Source of the DNA: Caulobacter sp.
Lineage (GTDB): Bacteria > Pseudomonadota > Alphaproteobacteria > Caulobacterales > Caulobacteraceae
Length of the DNA: 64,000 nucleotides
Assembly (NCBI GenBank): GCA_017745235.1
Contig: JAGHZU010000001.1
Coordinates: 62,001 to 126,000 of the forward strand
Direction: 5' to 3'
A program made the position numbers and the translations under genes. Below are positions 19,836 through 28,569 of this stretch, one piece after another (the first letter of the stretch is position 1; each line of letters starts with the position of its first letter). The notes beneath the pieces were generated by a model, which was given only the letters and a program-made list of their open reading frames with translations, made no database searches and was not told the DNA's origin.

Positions 19836-21302
19836 ATGCCTTCGACCCCGTTTTCGCCCACGCGCCGAGGCTTGATGGTCGGCGCGGCCGGCCTGGCCGG
19901 CGCGGCCGCCGCCCCGGCGCTCTCCGCGCCCGCAGCCGGTTCGCCCCGCTGGGTGTCGACCTCGCGCGCCGCGGCCTGGTCGGACCGTTCCACGAGCCTT
20001 TCCAAGCTCGCCGCCGGACCGACGCTCGAGGCGGACGTGGCGCTCCTGTCCGACCAGACCTTCCAGACGATCGAGGGCTTTGGCGCCTGCTTCAACGAAT
20101 TGGGCGCGACGGCCCTTGCGCGGCTTTCAGCGACCGACCGGGCCGCGGTCCTGCGCGAGTTCTTCTCGCCGGAAGGCGGGCTTGGCCTGACCTATTGCCG
20201 CATGCCGGTGGGAGCCAATGATTTTTCCACCGACTGGTACTCCTACAACGAGATCGCCGGCGACTTTGCGATGGCGAACTTCTCGATCGCCAAGGACCGC
20301 GAGCACCTCCTGCCGTTCGTCAAGTCGGCCCTGGCGCTGCAGCCGAACCTCAAGCTCTGGGCCTCGCCCTGGAGTCCGCCGACCTGGATGAAGCGCAACA
20401 AGCACTACGCCATGCGCCCCAACTCGCCCGGCTGGCCGGCCAACAACCTGCGCCCCGACCAGGCCGGACGCGAGGGCGAGGACATGTTCATCCAGGAAGA
20501 GGCCTATTTCCGCGCCTACGCCCTATATTTCAGCAAGTTCATCGAGGCCTACCGCGCCGAAGGCGTGAAGATCTCGATGGTGATGCCGCAGAACGAGTTC
20601 AACTCCGTTCAGCCCTTCCCCAGCTGCTGCTGGACCCCTGAAGGCCTGGCGCGCTTCATTCCCTATCTGGGCGCGGAGATGGGGCCGGCTGGCGTCGAGA
20701 TCTTCTTTGGCACCCTGGAGCGGGGGGATCCGCTCTTGCTCGAGAAGGTGCTGCAGGATCCGCAGGCCGGCCCGTTGATCAGGGGCGTGGGCGCGCAATG
20801 GGCCGGCAAGAATGCGGTGACGCCGATCCACTACCTGCATCCGGACCTGAAGCTCTTCCAGACCGAGCAGGAATGCGGCGACGGCAAGAACGACTGGCGC
20901 TATGCGCGCTACACCTGGACCCTGATGAAGACCTATTTCGGCGCCGGCGCCTCGGTCTATCAGTACTGGAACATGGCGCTGCTCGACGGCGGCGTCAGCC
21001 GCTGGGGATGGGCCCAGAATTCGCTGGTCACGGTCGACGGGACCAGGCAGACGCTCCGCTATACGAACGACTATTACGTGTTCAAGCACCTCAGCCATTT
21101 CGTGAAGCCTGGCGCGGTGCGCATCCGCGCGCTGAGCTATACGGGCTATGAGAACATGCTGGCGTTCAAGAACCCCGATGGCTCGACCATCGTCGTGGTC
21201 CAGAACGATCTTTCCACGGACCTGCCGGTGAAGTTCGGCCTCGACGGGGCGGTCTATGCCGCAACCCTCCCGGCCGACTCCTTCAACACCCTGGTGCTCT
21301 AG
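19836..21302 (+). CDS. GH30 glycosidase (glucosylceramidase / beta-1,6-glucanase type)
   Basis: This 488-residue exported enzyme starts with a twin-arginine-type signal (TRRGLMVGAAGLAGAAAAP). GH30 blocks follow: QTIEGFGACFNE, the conserved ASPWSPPTWMK, the acid/base Glu in VMPQNEFNS (about Glu254) and the nucleophile in LFQTEQECGDG (about Glu344). The C-terminal beta-domain is typical (IVVVQNDLSTDLPVKFGLDG). Family members cleave beta-1,6-glucan or glucosylceramide; bacterial copies of this kind often act on fungal or algal glucans. The LacI-type palindrome upstream suggests induction by a sugar. Its stop overlaps that of the convergent serine hydrolase gene within CTAG. Confidence 0.9.
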   Translation: MPSTPFSPTRRGLMVGAAGLAGAAAAPALSAPAAGSPRWVSTSRAAAWSDRSTSLSKLAAGPTLEADVALLSDQTFQTIEGFGACFNELGATALARLSATDRAAVLREFFSPEGGLGLTYCRMPVGANDFSTDWYSYNEIAGDFAMANFSIAKDREHLLPFVKSALALQPNLKLWASPWSPPTWMKRNKHYAMRPNSPGWPANNLRPDQAGREGEDMFIQEEAYFRAYALYFSKFIEAYRAEGVKISMVMPQNEFNSVQPFPSCCWTPEGLARFIPYLGAEMGPAGVEIFFGTLERGDPLLLEKVLQDPQAGPLIRGVGAQWAGKNAVTPIHYLHPDLKLFQTEQECGDGKNDWRYARYTWTLMKTYFGAGASVYQYWNMALLDGGVSRWGWAQNSLVTVDGTRQTLRYTNDYYVFKHLSHFVKPGAVRIRALSYTGYENMLAFKNPDGSTIVVVQNDLSTDLPVKFGLDGAVYAATLPADSFNTLVL

Positions 21303-22723
21303 ATCCCCTCGTCGGCCTCTGCGCTCCGCCGCTCGGCGTCCTTGAGCTGCAGCCAGTCCTCGAACGGCAGGTGGTAGTAGCTGTCGAAGACCTCGGCCTG
21401 GAGCTTGAAGGGCAGGCTGCCCTCGCTGTTCCACAGCATCACCACTCCGGTCTTGGTCGCCGGATCGAACATCATCGTCGAGCGATAGCCCGTCACCGCG
21501 CCGCTGTGGCCCACCAGGCGGTGGCCCTTGTAGGTGAAGCTGCGCATGCCAAGGCCGTAGCCCGGATGCTCCAGCGTCCGCCCCAGGGGCGAGTTGCCAT
21601 AAGGGCGGCCGGTGTTGACGCGCGGACGCTGAATGTCGTCCAGAACCTTGCCCGACAGCACGGCCGGGACCAGGCCCATCTGGGCCTGCATCCAGCGCGC
21701 CAGGTCGATGATGTCGGAATTGACGCCGGCGGCGGCCGGCACCCGGTAGTAGGCGTCGACCAGGGTCATCTCGCGGCCTCCGCGCGAGGGGCGGGCCCAA
21801 TGGGGGGCCGTGCGCAGGGCGTCCAGCCCGATGCTGGCGCTGGTCATGCCCAGCGGCCGGAACAGCCGCCGGCGGGCCTCCTCGGCATAGGGCTGGTGGG
21901 TGGTGGTCTCCACCACCTCGCGGATCGTGTCGTAGGCGATGTTCTGGTAGCTGTGGCAGGTGCCTGGCGGGCATTGCAGGGGGACGGCCCCGAAGCTGCC
22001 TCGGATCATCCGCGGGTCGCGCCCGCCTTCCAGCCAGCCGTCATAGGCGTTGCGCGGCAGGCCCGTGCGCTGCGACAGCAATTGCTCGACCGTCAGGGTC
22101 CGCTCGGCCTCGCCGGGCAGGCGCAGGCTGGTGCCGAACTTGCCCAGCGGGTCGGTCAGCGAGAACGCCCCGCCGTCGGCCAGGGCCGCGCTCAGCGAGC
22201 CGGCCACGGTCTTCGACAGCGACGCCCAGCGGAACAGGGTGCCGGGCTCGACCTTCTCGCCGCCCTCGGGCGCGGTGCGGCCGTAGCCCTGGACGAAGGC
22301 CAGCCGGCCGTCCTCGATCACGGCGATCGCCAGGCCCTCCATCGACCGGTCAGCCATCATCGCCCGGATGCGGGCGTCCAGGGCGCGGTAGTCGATGGCG
22401 CCGCGCCAGTCCTGGGGTCGGGTGGGCAGGTCGGCGCGCAGGTCGGGAAGCGCCGCCGCGCCCGAGGCCGAGGCCACGGCGGTCTTCGGCGTCTTCGGAG
22501 ACCGCGCGCAGTGGGTGACGCCCAGGGCCGCGGCGCCCAGGGCCACAACCAGGGCCGCGCCGGCCAGCAGCCGGCGGCGCGAAGGGCGCCGTCCGAAGGC
22601 GCGGGGGGTGTTGTCGAGCCGGGTCAGTCGTCGTCCGCCGAAATCGTCGCCGCGGGCGTCGAGATCGAATCCGCGTCGTGTGAACTGGAAGGACCGTCTC
22701 CTACGCCATTGCGGCGCGGACAA
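21299..22723 (-). CDS. Serine hydrolase, beta-lactamase class C family
   Basis: This protein of up to 474 residues has the class C beta-lactamase/esterase fold. The active-site serine is in SLSKTVAGS (SxxK), the YxN motif is in SYQNIAYD, and the third motif is HSG in LVGHSGAVTGYRS. A membrane or signal segment (LLAGAALVVALGAAALGV) lies near residues 52-70 after a very basic region. The only upstream start is TTG 22723, so the true N-terminus is uncertain. Such proteins are esterases, D-aminopeptidases or penicillin-binding relatives; resistance activity cannot be claimed. The Ala/Ser/Thr-rich stretch after the membrane segment resembles the one in the neighbouring transferase. Confidence 0.85.
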   Translation of the reverse strand: MSAPQWRRRRSFQFTRRGFDLDARGDDFGGRRLTRLDNTPRAFGRRPSRRRLLAGAALVVALGAAALGVTHCARSPKTPKTAVASASGAAALPDLRADLPTRPQDWRGAIDYRALDARIRAMMADRSMEGLAIAVIEDGRLAFVQGYGRTAPEGGEKVEPGTLFRWASLSKTVAGSLSAALADGGAFSLTDPLGKFGTSLRLPGEAERTLTVEQLLSQRTGLPRNAYDGWLEGGRDPRMIRGSFGAVPLQCPPGTCHSYQNIAYDTIREVVETTTHQPYAEEARRRLFRPLGMTSASIGLDALRTAPHWARPSRGGREMTLVDAYYRVPAAAGVNSDIIDLARWMQAQMGLVPAVLSGKVLDDIQRPRVNTGRPYGNSPLGRTLEHPGYGLGMRSFTYKGHRLVGHSGAVTGYRSTMMFDPATKTGVVMLWNSEGSLPFKLQAEVFDSYYHLPFEDWLQLKDAERRSAEADEGI

Positions 22724-22808
22724 GGCCAGGGCCGAAAGTCGTCGCCGGGGACGACGATCAGCCGCAGGACGGTCGGGCCTTGGGGAGCGGTGAGTGGCTG
22801 GAGGGGCG

Positions 22809-24584
22809 CTATTGCAGCCCCTTGGCCACGCCTTCGCGGCGGGGATCGGCGCCGCCCTCCAGCACCCCGCCCGGGCGCACGATCACGCCGTGCAGGCCCG
22901 AGGTCTCGTTCTGGCCGACCTTCACCATCACGCCCCGCGCCTGCAGGGCGGCGGTCAGGTCCGGACCCAGCCGGTCGACGTCGGCCGAGAAGGCGTCGCC
23001 CCGCGCGACCATGTTGGGCAGGTTGATCGCCTCCTGCATGGTCAGGCCCCAGTCGAACACCCCGACCATGGCCTTGAGATTGTAGGACAGGATGGCTGAG
23101 CCGCCGGGCGAGCCCACCGCGGCCAGGAACTTGCCGTTCTTGTCCAGCACGATCACCGGGGCCATCGACGAGCGCGGCCGCTTGCCGCCCGCGACCGCAT
23201 TGGCTCCCGGCGCGCCGTCCGCGTCCCTGGGATCGAAGTTGAAGTCGGTCAGCTGGTTGTTGAGGAAGAAGCCGCCCACCATCCGGCCCGAGCCGAACAC
23301 GCTCTCGACCGTGGTGGTCATCGACACCACGTTCCCCTGCGGATCGACGATGACCATGTGGGTGGTGCCGCCCGGTTCCAGCGTGCTGTCGGCGCCGACC
23401 TTGGGCGCGCCCTTGGGCTGGCCGAACGTGGGGGCCGGGCCGGCGCTCACGCCGATCAGCTTGGCGCGCTGGGCCACGTAGTCCGGATCCAGCAGGCCCT
23501 CGACCGGGACCTTCACGAACGAGGGGTCGCCCACATAGCGGTCGCGGTCGGCGTACATCACGCGCTCGGCCTCAGCCAGCTGGGTCCAGGCGATCGGGTC
23601 CGAGGGGCCGCGGGAGGCGATGTCGGTGTGCTCCAGCATCTGCAGCGCCTGCAGCAGCGACACGCCGCTCGACGAGGGATTGGGCACGCAGACGGTGTAG
23701 ACCTTCCACGGCCGGCACAGGGCGTCGGCCGAGCGCGGCTTGTAGGCCTTCAGGTCGGCCAGGGTCATGGTCGAGGGCAGGTCGCCCTGGTGCAGGCGCG
23801 CCACGATCTGCTCGGCCAGCGGCCCCTCGTACAGCGCGTCCGCGCCCTTCGACGCCAGAAGGCGGACCGTGGCGGCGTAGGCCGGGTTCTTCAGGACGTC
23901 GCCGGCCTGGTACAGCTTGCCGTCGGGCTTGGTGAAGTATCGGATCACGTCCGTGGCGGTGTTCTGGGGCACGCGCGGACTGTTGATCATGCCGGCCAGG
24001 CGGGGGCTGACCACGAAGCCGTCGTCGGCCAGCTTCTCGGCGTCGGCGAACAGGGTGCTCCAGGCGACCTTGCCGTGCTCCTTCTGGGCCTGGGCCAGCA
24101 TGCCCACAGCGCCCGGCACGCCGGTCGAGCGGCCCGACAGCACCGCGGTGGCGAAGTTCAGCGGCTTGCCGTCCGCGCCCATGAACAGCTGGGGCGTGGC
24201 GCCCGCCGGGGCCTTCTCGCGGCCGTCATAGGCGGTGACCTTGCCGGTCTTGGCGTCGTAGACCATCAGGAACGAGCCGCCGCCCAGGCCCGAGCTCTGG
24301 GGCTCGACCAGGCCCAGCACCGCCTGGACCGCCACGGCGGCGTCGACGGCCGAGCCGCCGTCGCGCAGCACCCGCAGGCCCGCCTCCACCGCCAGCGGAT
24401 TGGCCGCCGCCACCATGCCGCGCGGCGAATAGGCCGGCGCGCCGGCCGGGGTCGAGACGGGAGGCGAAGCAGAGGCCGCCGGCGCCGCCGCCGACGCGCT
24501 CACCGCGGTCTTCGGCGGCGCGGCCGTGGGGGCGCATCCGGCCAGCAGGGCGATGGCGAGCAGCGAGGGGGCGATCAGACGCAT
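22809..24584 (-). CDS. ggt: Gamma-glutamyltransferase (lipoprotein)
   Basis: This 591-residue enzyme cleaves or transfers the gamma-glutamyl group of glutathione and related peptides in the periplasm. It starts with a lipoprotein signal (LLAIALLAGCAP), so it is probably membrane-anchored. The large-subunit blocks SGLGGGSFLMVYD and DGREKAPAGAT are typical. Autoprocessing should occur before the nucleophile Thr in EPGGTTHMVIVD (about Thr407), giving the small subunit with SVFGSGRMVGGFFLNNQLTDF and KRPRSSMAPVIV. All key residues are visible. The length matches the family. It lies 85 bases upstream of the serine hydrolase gene on the same strand, so the two could be co-transcribed. Confidence 0.93.
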   Translation of the reverse strand: MRLIAPSLLAIALLAGCAPTAAPPKTAVSASAAAPAASASPPVSTPAGAPAYSPRGMVAAANPLAVEAGLRVLRDGGSAVDAAVAVQAVLGLVEPQSSGLGGGSFLMVYDAKTGKVTAYDGREKAPAGATPQLFMGADGKPLNFATAVLSGRSTGVPGAVGMLAQAQKEHGKVAWSTLFADAEKLADDGFVVSPRLAGMINSPRVPQNTATDVIRYFTKPDGKLYQAGDVLKNPAYAATVRLLASKGADALYEGPLAEQIVARLHQGDLPSTMTLADLKAYKPRSADALCRPWKVYTVCVPNPSSSGVSLLQALQMLEHTDIASRGPSDPIAWTQLAEAERVMYADRDRYVGDPSFVKVPVEGLLDPDYVAQRAKLIGVSAGPAPTFGQPKGAPKVGADSTLEPGGTTHMVIVDPQGNVVSMTTTVESVFGSGRMVGGFFLNNQLTDFNFDPRDADGAPGANAVAGGKRPRSSMAPVIVLDKNGKFLAAVGSPGGSAILSYNLKAMVGVFDWGLTMQEAINLPNMVARGDAFSADVDRLGPDLTAALQARGVMVKVGQNETSGLHGVIVRPGGVLEGGADPRREGVAKGLQ

Positions 24585-24839
24585 GGACGGACTTTCGTCT
24601 GGAGGCCGCTCAGCGGGCGGTCTCGTTGATACGCGGCCTCTTTATGAGAGGCGGAGGCGATCTCGCCCCCGCGCGCCGCGCCCGGTCAAGGTCGTCCCCG
24701 CCCTCCAGAAGGGGTTCCAAGCCTTGCCGGTCAAGGCCCGGAATAAATTCTCCACAGACTTAGGCGGATTTTGCATCAAAAGGCGCTTGCGTCCCCGGAA
24801 GGTCCGGGCTATTTCCCCCGCCTCGCCGCAAGGCAGTGC

Positions 24840-24916
24840 GCGCCCGTAGCTCAGCTGGATAGAGCATCAGACTACGAATCTGAGGGTCGGACGTTCGAAT
24901 CGTTCCGGGCGCGCCA
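24840..24916 (+). tRNA. tRNA-Arg (anticodon ACG)
   Basis: A complete 77-base cloverleaf is visible: acceptor arms GCGCCCG (24840-24846) and CGGGCGC (24906-24912), D-arm with GCTCAGCTGGATAGAGC, anticodon stem TCAGA/TCTGA with loop CTACGAA (anticodon ACG at 24874-24876), TTCGAAT T-loop and an encoded CCA end (24914-24916). The 3' half is overlapped antisense by the end of the serine recombinase gene, which marks it as an insertion site. Confidence 0.95.
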
Positions 24917-26548
24917 CTTCGGTTTAGAACTGCGAACTTCCGTAAGAACCGAGTGAGCGCCCGCCGAGGCGGCCATGGTTCTGAGAAGCTCGGTTCTTCC
25001 CCCCATGATCTTGATCTCTGTGGTCGATAGCACCTCGACGCGCTGAGCCACGGCGCGCACCTGGGCGCGGCGATATTTGCCCTCGGCGTCGCGCAGAGCC
25101 TCGCGCGTGGCCGTGGCCATCCGCTCGATGCTTTCCGGGGTGATCATCGGTCCAAGCTTCTCGATGGCCGCCTCGGCGCGATCGGCGTCGGCCTTGGCCT
25201 CAACCTTGATCGCCTCAAGCTCCCTGATCCGGTCCTTGAGCCCGTTGGCACCGTCGCCGACAAGGCCGTCCTCAATGGCCGCATAGAGGCGCGTGAGCTT
25301 ATTGGCGGCCTCGGCCGCGCGCTTGCGCAGTTCGCCCACGTGCGAACGCCTGCGCTCGATCCAGGCCTCGCGCCTGTCGAGGACGTTGCCCATGAGATTG
25401 CAGAGGCGGTCGGTCTGGAAAAGCTTTCGCTCCAGATGGCTGACCACAGCGTCGTCGAGCTTTGCCATCGGCACGGTGATGCCGACGCAGCCGTCCTTGC
25501 CCATCCGAGCCTTTGTCGAGCACGTGTAGTAGCGATAGGCGCCGTTCTTGCCGGTCCTCAGGGTCATCGCCCCGCCGCATAGACCGCAAAAGCAGATGCC
25601 GCCTAGAAGCACCGGGCTGTTGACGAACCGCGAGTGCATGACGGCGGGGCTGCGCTGCTTGAGATGATCCTGGGCGGCCTGCCACTCGGCCTCGGTGACG
25701 ATGGCCGGGATTTTGGCGACCGCGTGCTCCTCGTCCGGCTTGCGGCAACGGTTCTTGTGGTCGGTGAAGTTGAACCGGTGCTCGCCCTTGTAGGTCGTGC
25801 GGGTCAGCACCTTGTGGACCGCATCGATCCCGAACTTGCCGCCGTCCTTGGTCCTGATGTTGTTGGCGTTGAGCCAGGTGGCGATGGACTTTAGGCCCAT
25901 CGGCCCTGAGCCATCCACGCCGATGAGAGCCAGCTTGTAGATCTTGCGGACCTTCTCGGCCTGAACCGGGTCGATCTCCAGCTTCTTCTTGAGCTTGGAG
26001 CCCCGTTGCTCGGCGATGATGACCCGGTAGCCCAGCGGCGGCCGAGAGCCGTTCCAGAAGCCCTGGCGGGCGTTCTCCTTCATGGCTCGCAGGGTGTGCT
26101 TGCCGTTCTCCTTGGACTGGTACTCGTCGAAGAGCGTCATGATCTTACGCATCATCTGGCTCATCGGATCGTCCCCCAGCTCCTGGGTGATCGAGACGAC
26201 CTTGACGCCGTTCTTGGCGAGCTTGCGGACGTAGAACTCGAACAGGAACTGGTCGCGGAAGAAGCGCGAGAATGAGTGGACCAGGATCACGTCGAAGGGC
26301 GGCGGCTTGGCCATCGCCGCCTCTATCATCTCCTGGAAGGCCGGGCGTTTGTCGTCGGTGGCGGTGTTGCCCGGCTCCAAGAACTCGACGGCCACTTTCC
26401 AGCCGCGCCCGGCGCTAAATGCTTCGAGCTGCCGCCGCTGATCGGGCAAGGACAGGTCATGCTCGGCCTGACGGCCGGTGGAGACGCGAAGATAAAGCGC
26501 CGCCTTGGAAGCGGGCGGCGCGGAAGGGGCTAGGCGCGCACGGCCCAT
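24872..26548 (-). CDS. Large serine recombinase (integrase of the element)
   Basis: This 558-residue site-specific recombinase has the resolvase catalytic domain with the nucleophilic serine in YLRVSTGRQ (Ser23), the block DVILVHSFSRFFRD, a recombinase domain (RPPLGYRVI...), a zinc ribbon (CGLCGGAM ... YYTCSTKARMGKDGC) and a long C-terminal coiled coil (about residues 400-500). A good GGAGG site precedes ATG 26548. The last 14 residues, WRARNDSNVRPSDS, are encoded by the antisense strand of the tRNA-Arg gene, and the stop codon lies in the anticodon loop. This layout strongly suggests integration at the tRNA by this enzyme. Serine recombinases using tRNA genes are less usual than tyrosine integrases. 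Confidence 0.93.
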   Translation of the reverse strand: MGRARLAPSAPPASKAALYLRVSTGRQAEHDLSLPDQRRQLEAFSAGRGWKVAVEFLEPGNTATDDKRPAFQEMIEAAMAKPPPFDVILVHSFSRFFRDQFLFEFYVRKLAKNGVKVVSITQELGDDPMSQMMRKIMTLFDEYQSKENGKHTLRAMKENARQGFWNGSRPPLGYRVIIAEQRGSKLKKKLEIDPVQAEKVRKIYKLALIGVDGSGPMGLKSIATWLNANNIRTKDGGKFGIDAVHKVLTRTTYKGEHRFNFTDHKNRCRKPDEEHAVAKIPAIVTEAEWQAAQDHLKQRSPAVMHSRFVNSPVLLGGICFCGLCGGAMTLRTGKNGAYRYYTCSTKARMGKDGCVGITVPMAKLDDAVVSHLERKLFQTDRLCNLMGNVLDRREAWIERRRSHVGELRKRAAEAANKLTRLYAAIEDGLVGDGANGLKDRIRELEAIKVEAKADADRAEAAIEKLGPMITPESIERMATATREALRDAEGKYRRAQVRAVAQRVEVLSTTEIKIMGGRTELLRTMAASAGAHSVLTEVRSSKPKWRARNDSNVRPSDS

Positions 26549-26566
26549 GACGACCTCCGATGTTGC

Positions 26567-26767
26567 TCAGGGGATGGGGCCGAAAAGCTCGTCCAGCAGA
26601 TCGGCGAAGAAGGCCTCGATGAGGCGGACCTCAAGGTCGCTGATCGGGATGGCGCCCGGCCAATCGTCGGTGACCTTGATGGGGGCGTCAGCACGCCGAC
26701 GACGGCGCCGGACGACACCGGCTGTCGCGCTCTCGGGCTCATGGCGCTGTGGCTGACGAGGGGCCAT
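26567..26767 (-). CDS. Small protein next to the recombinase
   Basis: This 66-residue frame ends 18 bases before the recombinase start. The N-terminal half is basic and repetitive in arginine (GVVRRRRRRAD), while the C-terminal half is acidic and hydrophobic (DLEVRLIEAFFADLLDELFG), a composition that suggests a real small DNA-associated or accessory protein, perhaps a recombination helper. I do not recognise the family. There is no strong ribosome site at ATG 26767, so the start is tentative. Confidence 0.5.
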   Translation of the reverse strand: MAPRQPQRHEPESATAGVVRRRRRRADAPIKVTDDWPGAIPISDLEVRLIEAFFADLLDELFGPIP

Positions 26768-26869
26768 ACCCCAACGGTGCGAGTGACCGTGCGCGCGGCA
26801 AGCAAATCCGGCGCGGCGCTATCGGCGGGAAAGAAAGACAATCCATAGCCAATAGCGCTGGCGGCGCGG

Positions 26870-27391
26870 TCACGCCGTGGGGAGGCTCTTGGGCACATAC
26901 GGCTCTCCGCAGCGAGGACAGGTCCCATCGGCGATGAACTCCATCGCTTTGCGGATCAGCGGCGCGGACGGCCCTGGATCATGCACCTCGATCCGTGCGG
27001 CAATGACCATGAGGCTGGCCGCCTCGTGGACGTTGGTCGGCGTCATCTTGGCGATGTCCTTGAAGAGCCGCTTGCGCTGGTTGAAGAGCGTGTCGAGCTG
27101 CTTCTCGATGGCCTCCATCTCCGGGCCCATGGGCAGGCTACGGCGCTCGCGGTCGTTCATGCGGAAGTAGTCGTAGCCGCTAGCCGCCAGGGTCTCCAAA
27201 GCCGACCAGCGGCGAGCCAGATCGTCGCTCTTGAAGTCGAGGGTCAGCCACTTTGCGCAGCGGCCGATCAGGGTTTCTGCGGGTGGCGCGGGCGACGAGC
27301 CGCCCGCCGCGCAGAGGACCGGCGTTGCGCCAGCGACCGCCAACAGCGTGCGGCGCGAGAGGGAGGTCGGATCGGCCTGGTCGTGGGGCAT
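26870..27391 (-). CDS. Exported protein with twin-arginine signal, unknown function
   Basis: This 173-residue protein starts at ATG 27391, nine bases after GGGAG. Its N-terminus carries a twin-arginine-like signal (SLSRRTLLAVAGATPVLCAAG). The mature part is helical and charged (SALETLAASGYDYFRMNDRERR; EAIEKQLDTLFNQRKRLFKDIAK) and ends with a possible zinc-knuckle half site GTCPRCGEPYVP. I do not recognise a family. It is divergent from the XRE regulator with a 136-base gap that probably carries both promoters and contains the perfect repeat GTGGA-C-TCCAC at 27475-27485. Confidence 0.6.
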   Translation of the reverse strand: MPHDQADPTSLSRRTLLAVAGATPVLCAAGGSSPAPPAETLIGRCAKWLTLDFKSDDLARRWSALETLAASGYDYFRMNDRERRSLPMGPEMEAIEKQLDTLFNQRKRLFKDIAKMTPTNVHEAASLMVIAARIEVHDPGPSAPLIRKAMEFIADGTCPRCGEPYVPKSLPTA

Positions 27392-27527
27392 AGGGCGGCT
27401 CCCGGCGCGAGCGCTCGGCCCGATCCGCACGCAGATCGGTGGAGTTTCAGAACAGTGTACGCAATACTTCGCACGTGGACTCCACAGAGTCAATACCACG
27501 TATGAAATTCTTGTTACGGAGACCCAA

Positions 27528-27758
27528 GTGCTGACGCCTATGCAGATCCGACTGGCTCGGACGGCACTTGGTCTTGGCGTGCGAGAACTCGCCGCTGCGG
27601 CTGGAATCTCGCCATCGACGGTTCAACGCTTCGAATCCGGAATCGGCGGAATGCAAACGCGCACGCTGGAGCGTCTCCAGCAGGTGCTGGAGGAGAACGG
27701 CATCATTTTCATTCATGCTGACGCTAACGGCGGCCCCGGTATCCGCCTGGCGAAGTAG
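27528..27758 (+). CDS. XRE-family helix-turn-helix regulator
   Basis: This 76-residue protein is a single Cro/C1-type helix-turn-helix: MQIRLARTALGLGVRELAAA followed by GISPSTVQRFESG and a short C-terminal strand pair (GIIFIHADANGGPGIRLA). The start chosen is GTG 27528, which has a GGAG ribosome site seven bases upstream; ATG 27540 is the alternative. Such small regulators control excision or maintenance genes on mobile elements. The palindrome in the divergent gap (27475-27485) is a possible operator. Confidence 0.85.
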   Translation: MLTPMQIRLARTALGLGVRELAAAAGISPSTVQRFESGIGGMQTRTLERLQQVLEENGIIFIHADANGGPGIRLAK

Positions 27759-27832
27759 GACGCTCTTGGGAGCCAGGACCGGACACGGTCGGGGCTCGCC
27801 CTGGATCGCTTGGAGAGCCTCTTGCCGGGCGG

Positions 27833-27916
27833 CCAGATGAGGGTCAAGGGCGGCTTCGCCGTCGCTCCGCGATGCGTGCCCGGCGGGCCGGGCGCGCACC
27901 CTTGACGCTCATCTGG
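27833..27916. repeat. Long inverted repeat between the XRE gene and a small gene
   Basis: An 18-base arm at 27833-27850 (CCAGATGAGGGTCAAGGG) pairs with 27899-27916 with one mismatch. The 48-base loop itself contains GC-rich palindromic sequence (CCCGGCGGGCCGGG near 27880). It lies in a 218-base gene-free gap in the mobile element. It may be a strong transcription barrier between convergent genes, or a transfer-origin or recombination structure; the sequence alone cannot decide. Confidence 0.6.
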
Positions 27917-27976
27917 GCGTCCGGCCCTCGTTCCACCAAGCGACCCAGGGCGCGGTATAGGCCGAGGCTGAGGGGA

Positions 27977-28228
27977 CTAATGGCAGGTCGGTGTGGGGAA
28001 GTGCTCGGCTAGGAAGGCTTTGATCATCTCCGCGCCCTGCCGCCACAACGCGTCGGCCGCGTGGACGTCGGCGGCGGCGTCCATGTGGGCCGTGACTCGC
28101 TCCACCCGCCGCCCAAGCTCTCGATAGCAGTCGACCTGCTCGCGCGTGAGACGACCTGCATTGAGGTCGTCACGGATCATCGTGATCCGCGCGAGCAGCG
28201 CGTCGGCCTCATCCTCCATGTCGTCCAT
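27977..28228 (-). CDS. Small acidic helical protein, unknown function
   Basis: This 83-residue protein is predicted to be all helix: MDDMEDEADALLARITMIRD, then LTREQVDCYRELGRRVERVT and a C-terminal helix with cysteine-histidine end. Composition looks coding rather than shadow. There is no clear ribosome site at ATG 28228; ATG 28219 is a possible alternative. It is convergent with the XRE gene. I do not recognise a family. Confidence 0.5.
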   Translation of the reverse strand: MDDMEDEADALLARITMIRDDLNAGRLTREQVDCYRELGRRVERVTAHMDAAADVHAADALWRQGAEMIKAFLAEHFPTPTCH

Positions 28229-28333
28229 ACGTTAGCGTTGCCGTCGTTCCGCTTCGGGCCCATGGAGAAGAAGCGGTCGCGCCAATTGTTCCGGCGGAAA
28301 CAGCCTGGCGAGGAACCCCAGCCTGAAACAAAG

Positions 28334-28430
28334 CGATCTCAGCGTTGTTGAGCGACGGTCCCTAAAAAGGCGCTGAAAACATTCAGGAAATGCCGATCTC
28401 AGGGCAGTGACCTCAAGGAGGGTCCCTGAA
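28334..28430 (+). repeat. Diverged tandem duplication, about 60-64 bases per unit
   Basis: Two blocks recur in order: CGATCTCAG at 28334 and 28394, and GGTCCCT followed by an A-run at 28357 and 28421. The units are diverged but collinear, suggesting an old duplication upstream of the membrane-protein gene. The rest of 28229-28569 holds no gene. Confidence 0.45.
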
Positions 28431-28569
28431 AAAAGCGAACACCATCAATGACATGGGGCCGAATGGTCCCTGTGCTTTTATCTTGCGTTACGCCGGTGAG
28501 CCCGCTTCCGACCACGATGGCTCTGTTCCAATTATATTGATAGGGCAGGCGGAAGCCGAAGGGGGCGGA

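Noticed and set aside
27600..27660. TTCGAATCCGGAATCGGCG near 27638 as a second attachment site of the tRNA-Arg
   Set aside because: Only a short match to the T-loop region, and it lies inside the XRE coding sequence near the recombinase, not at a plausible far end.
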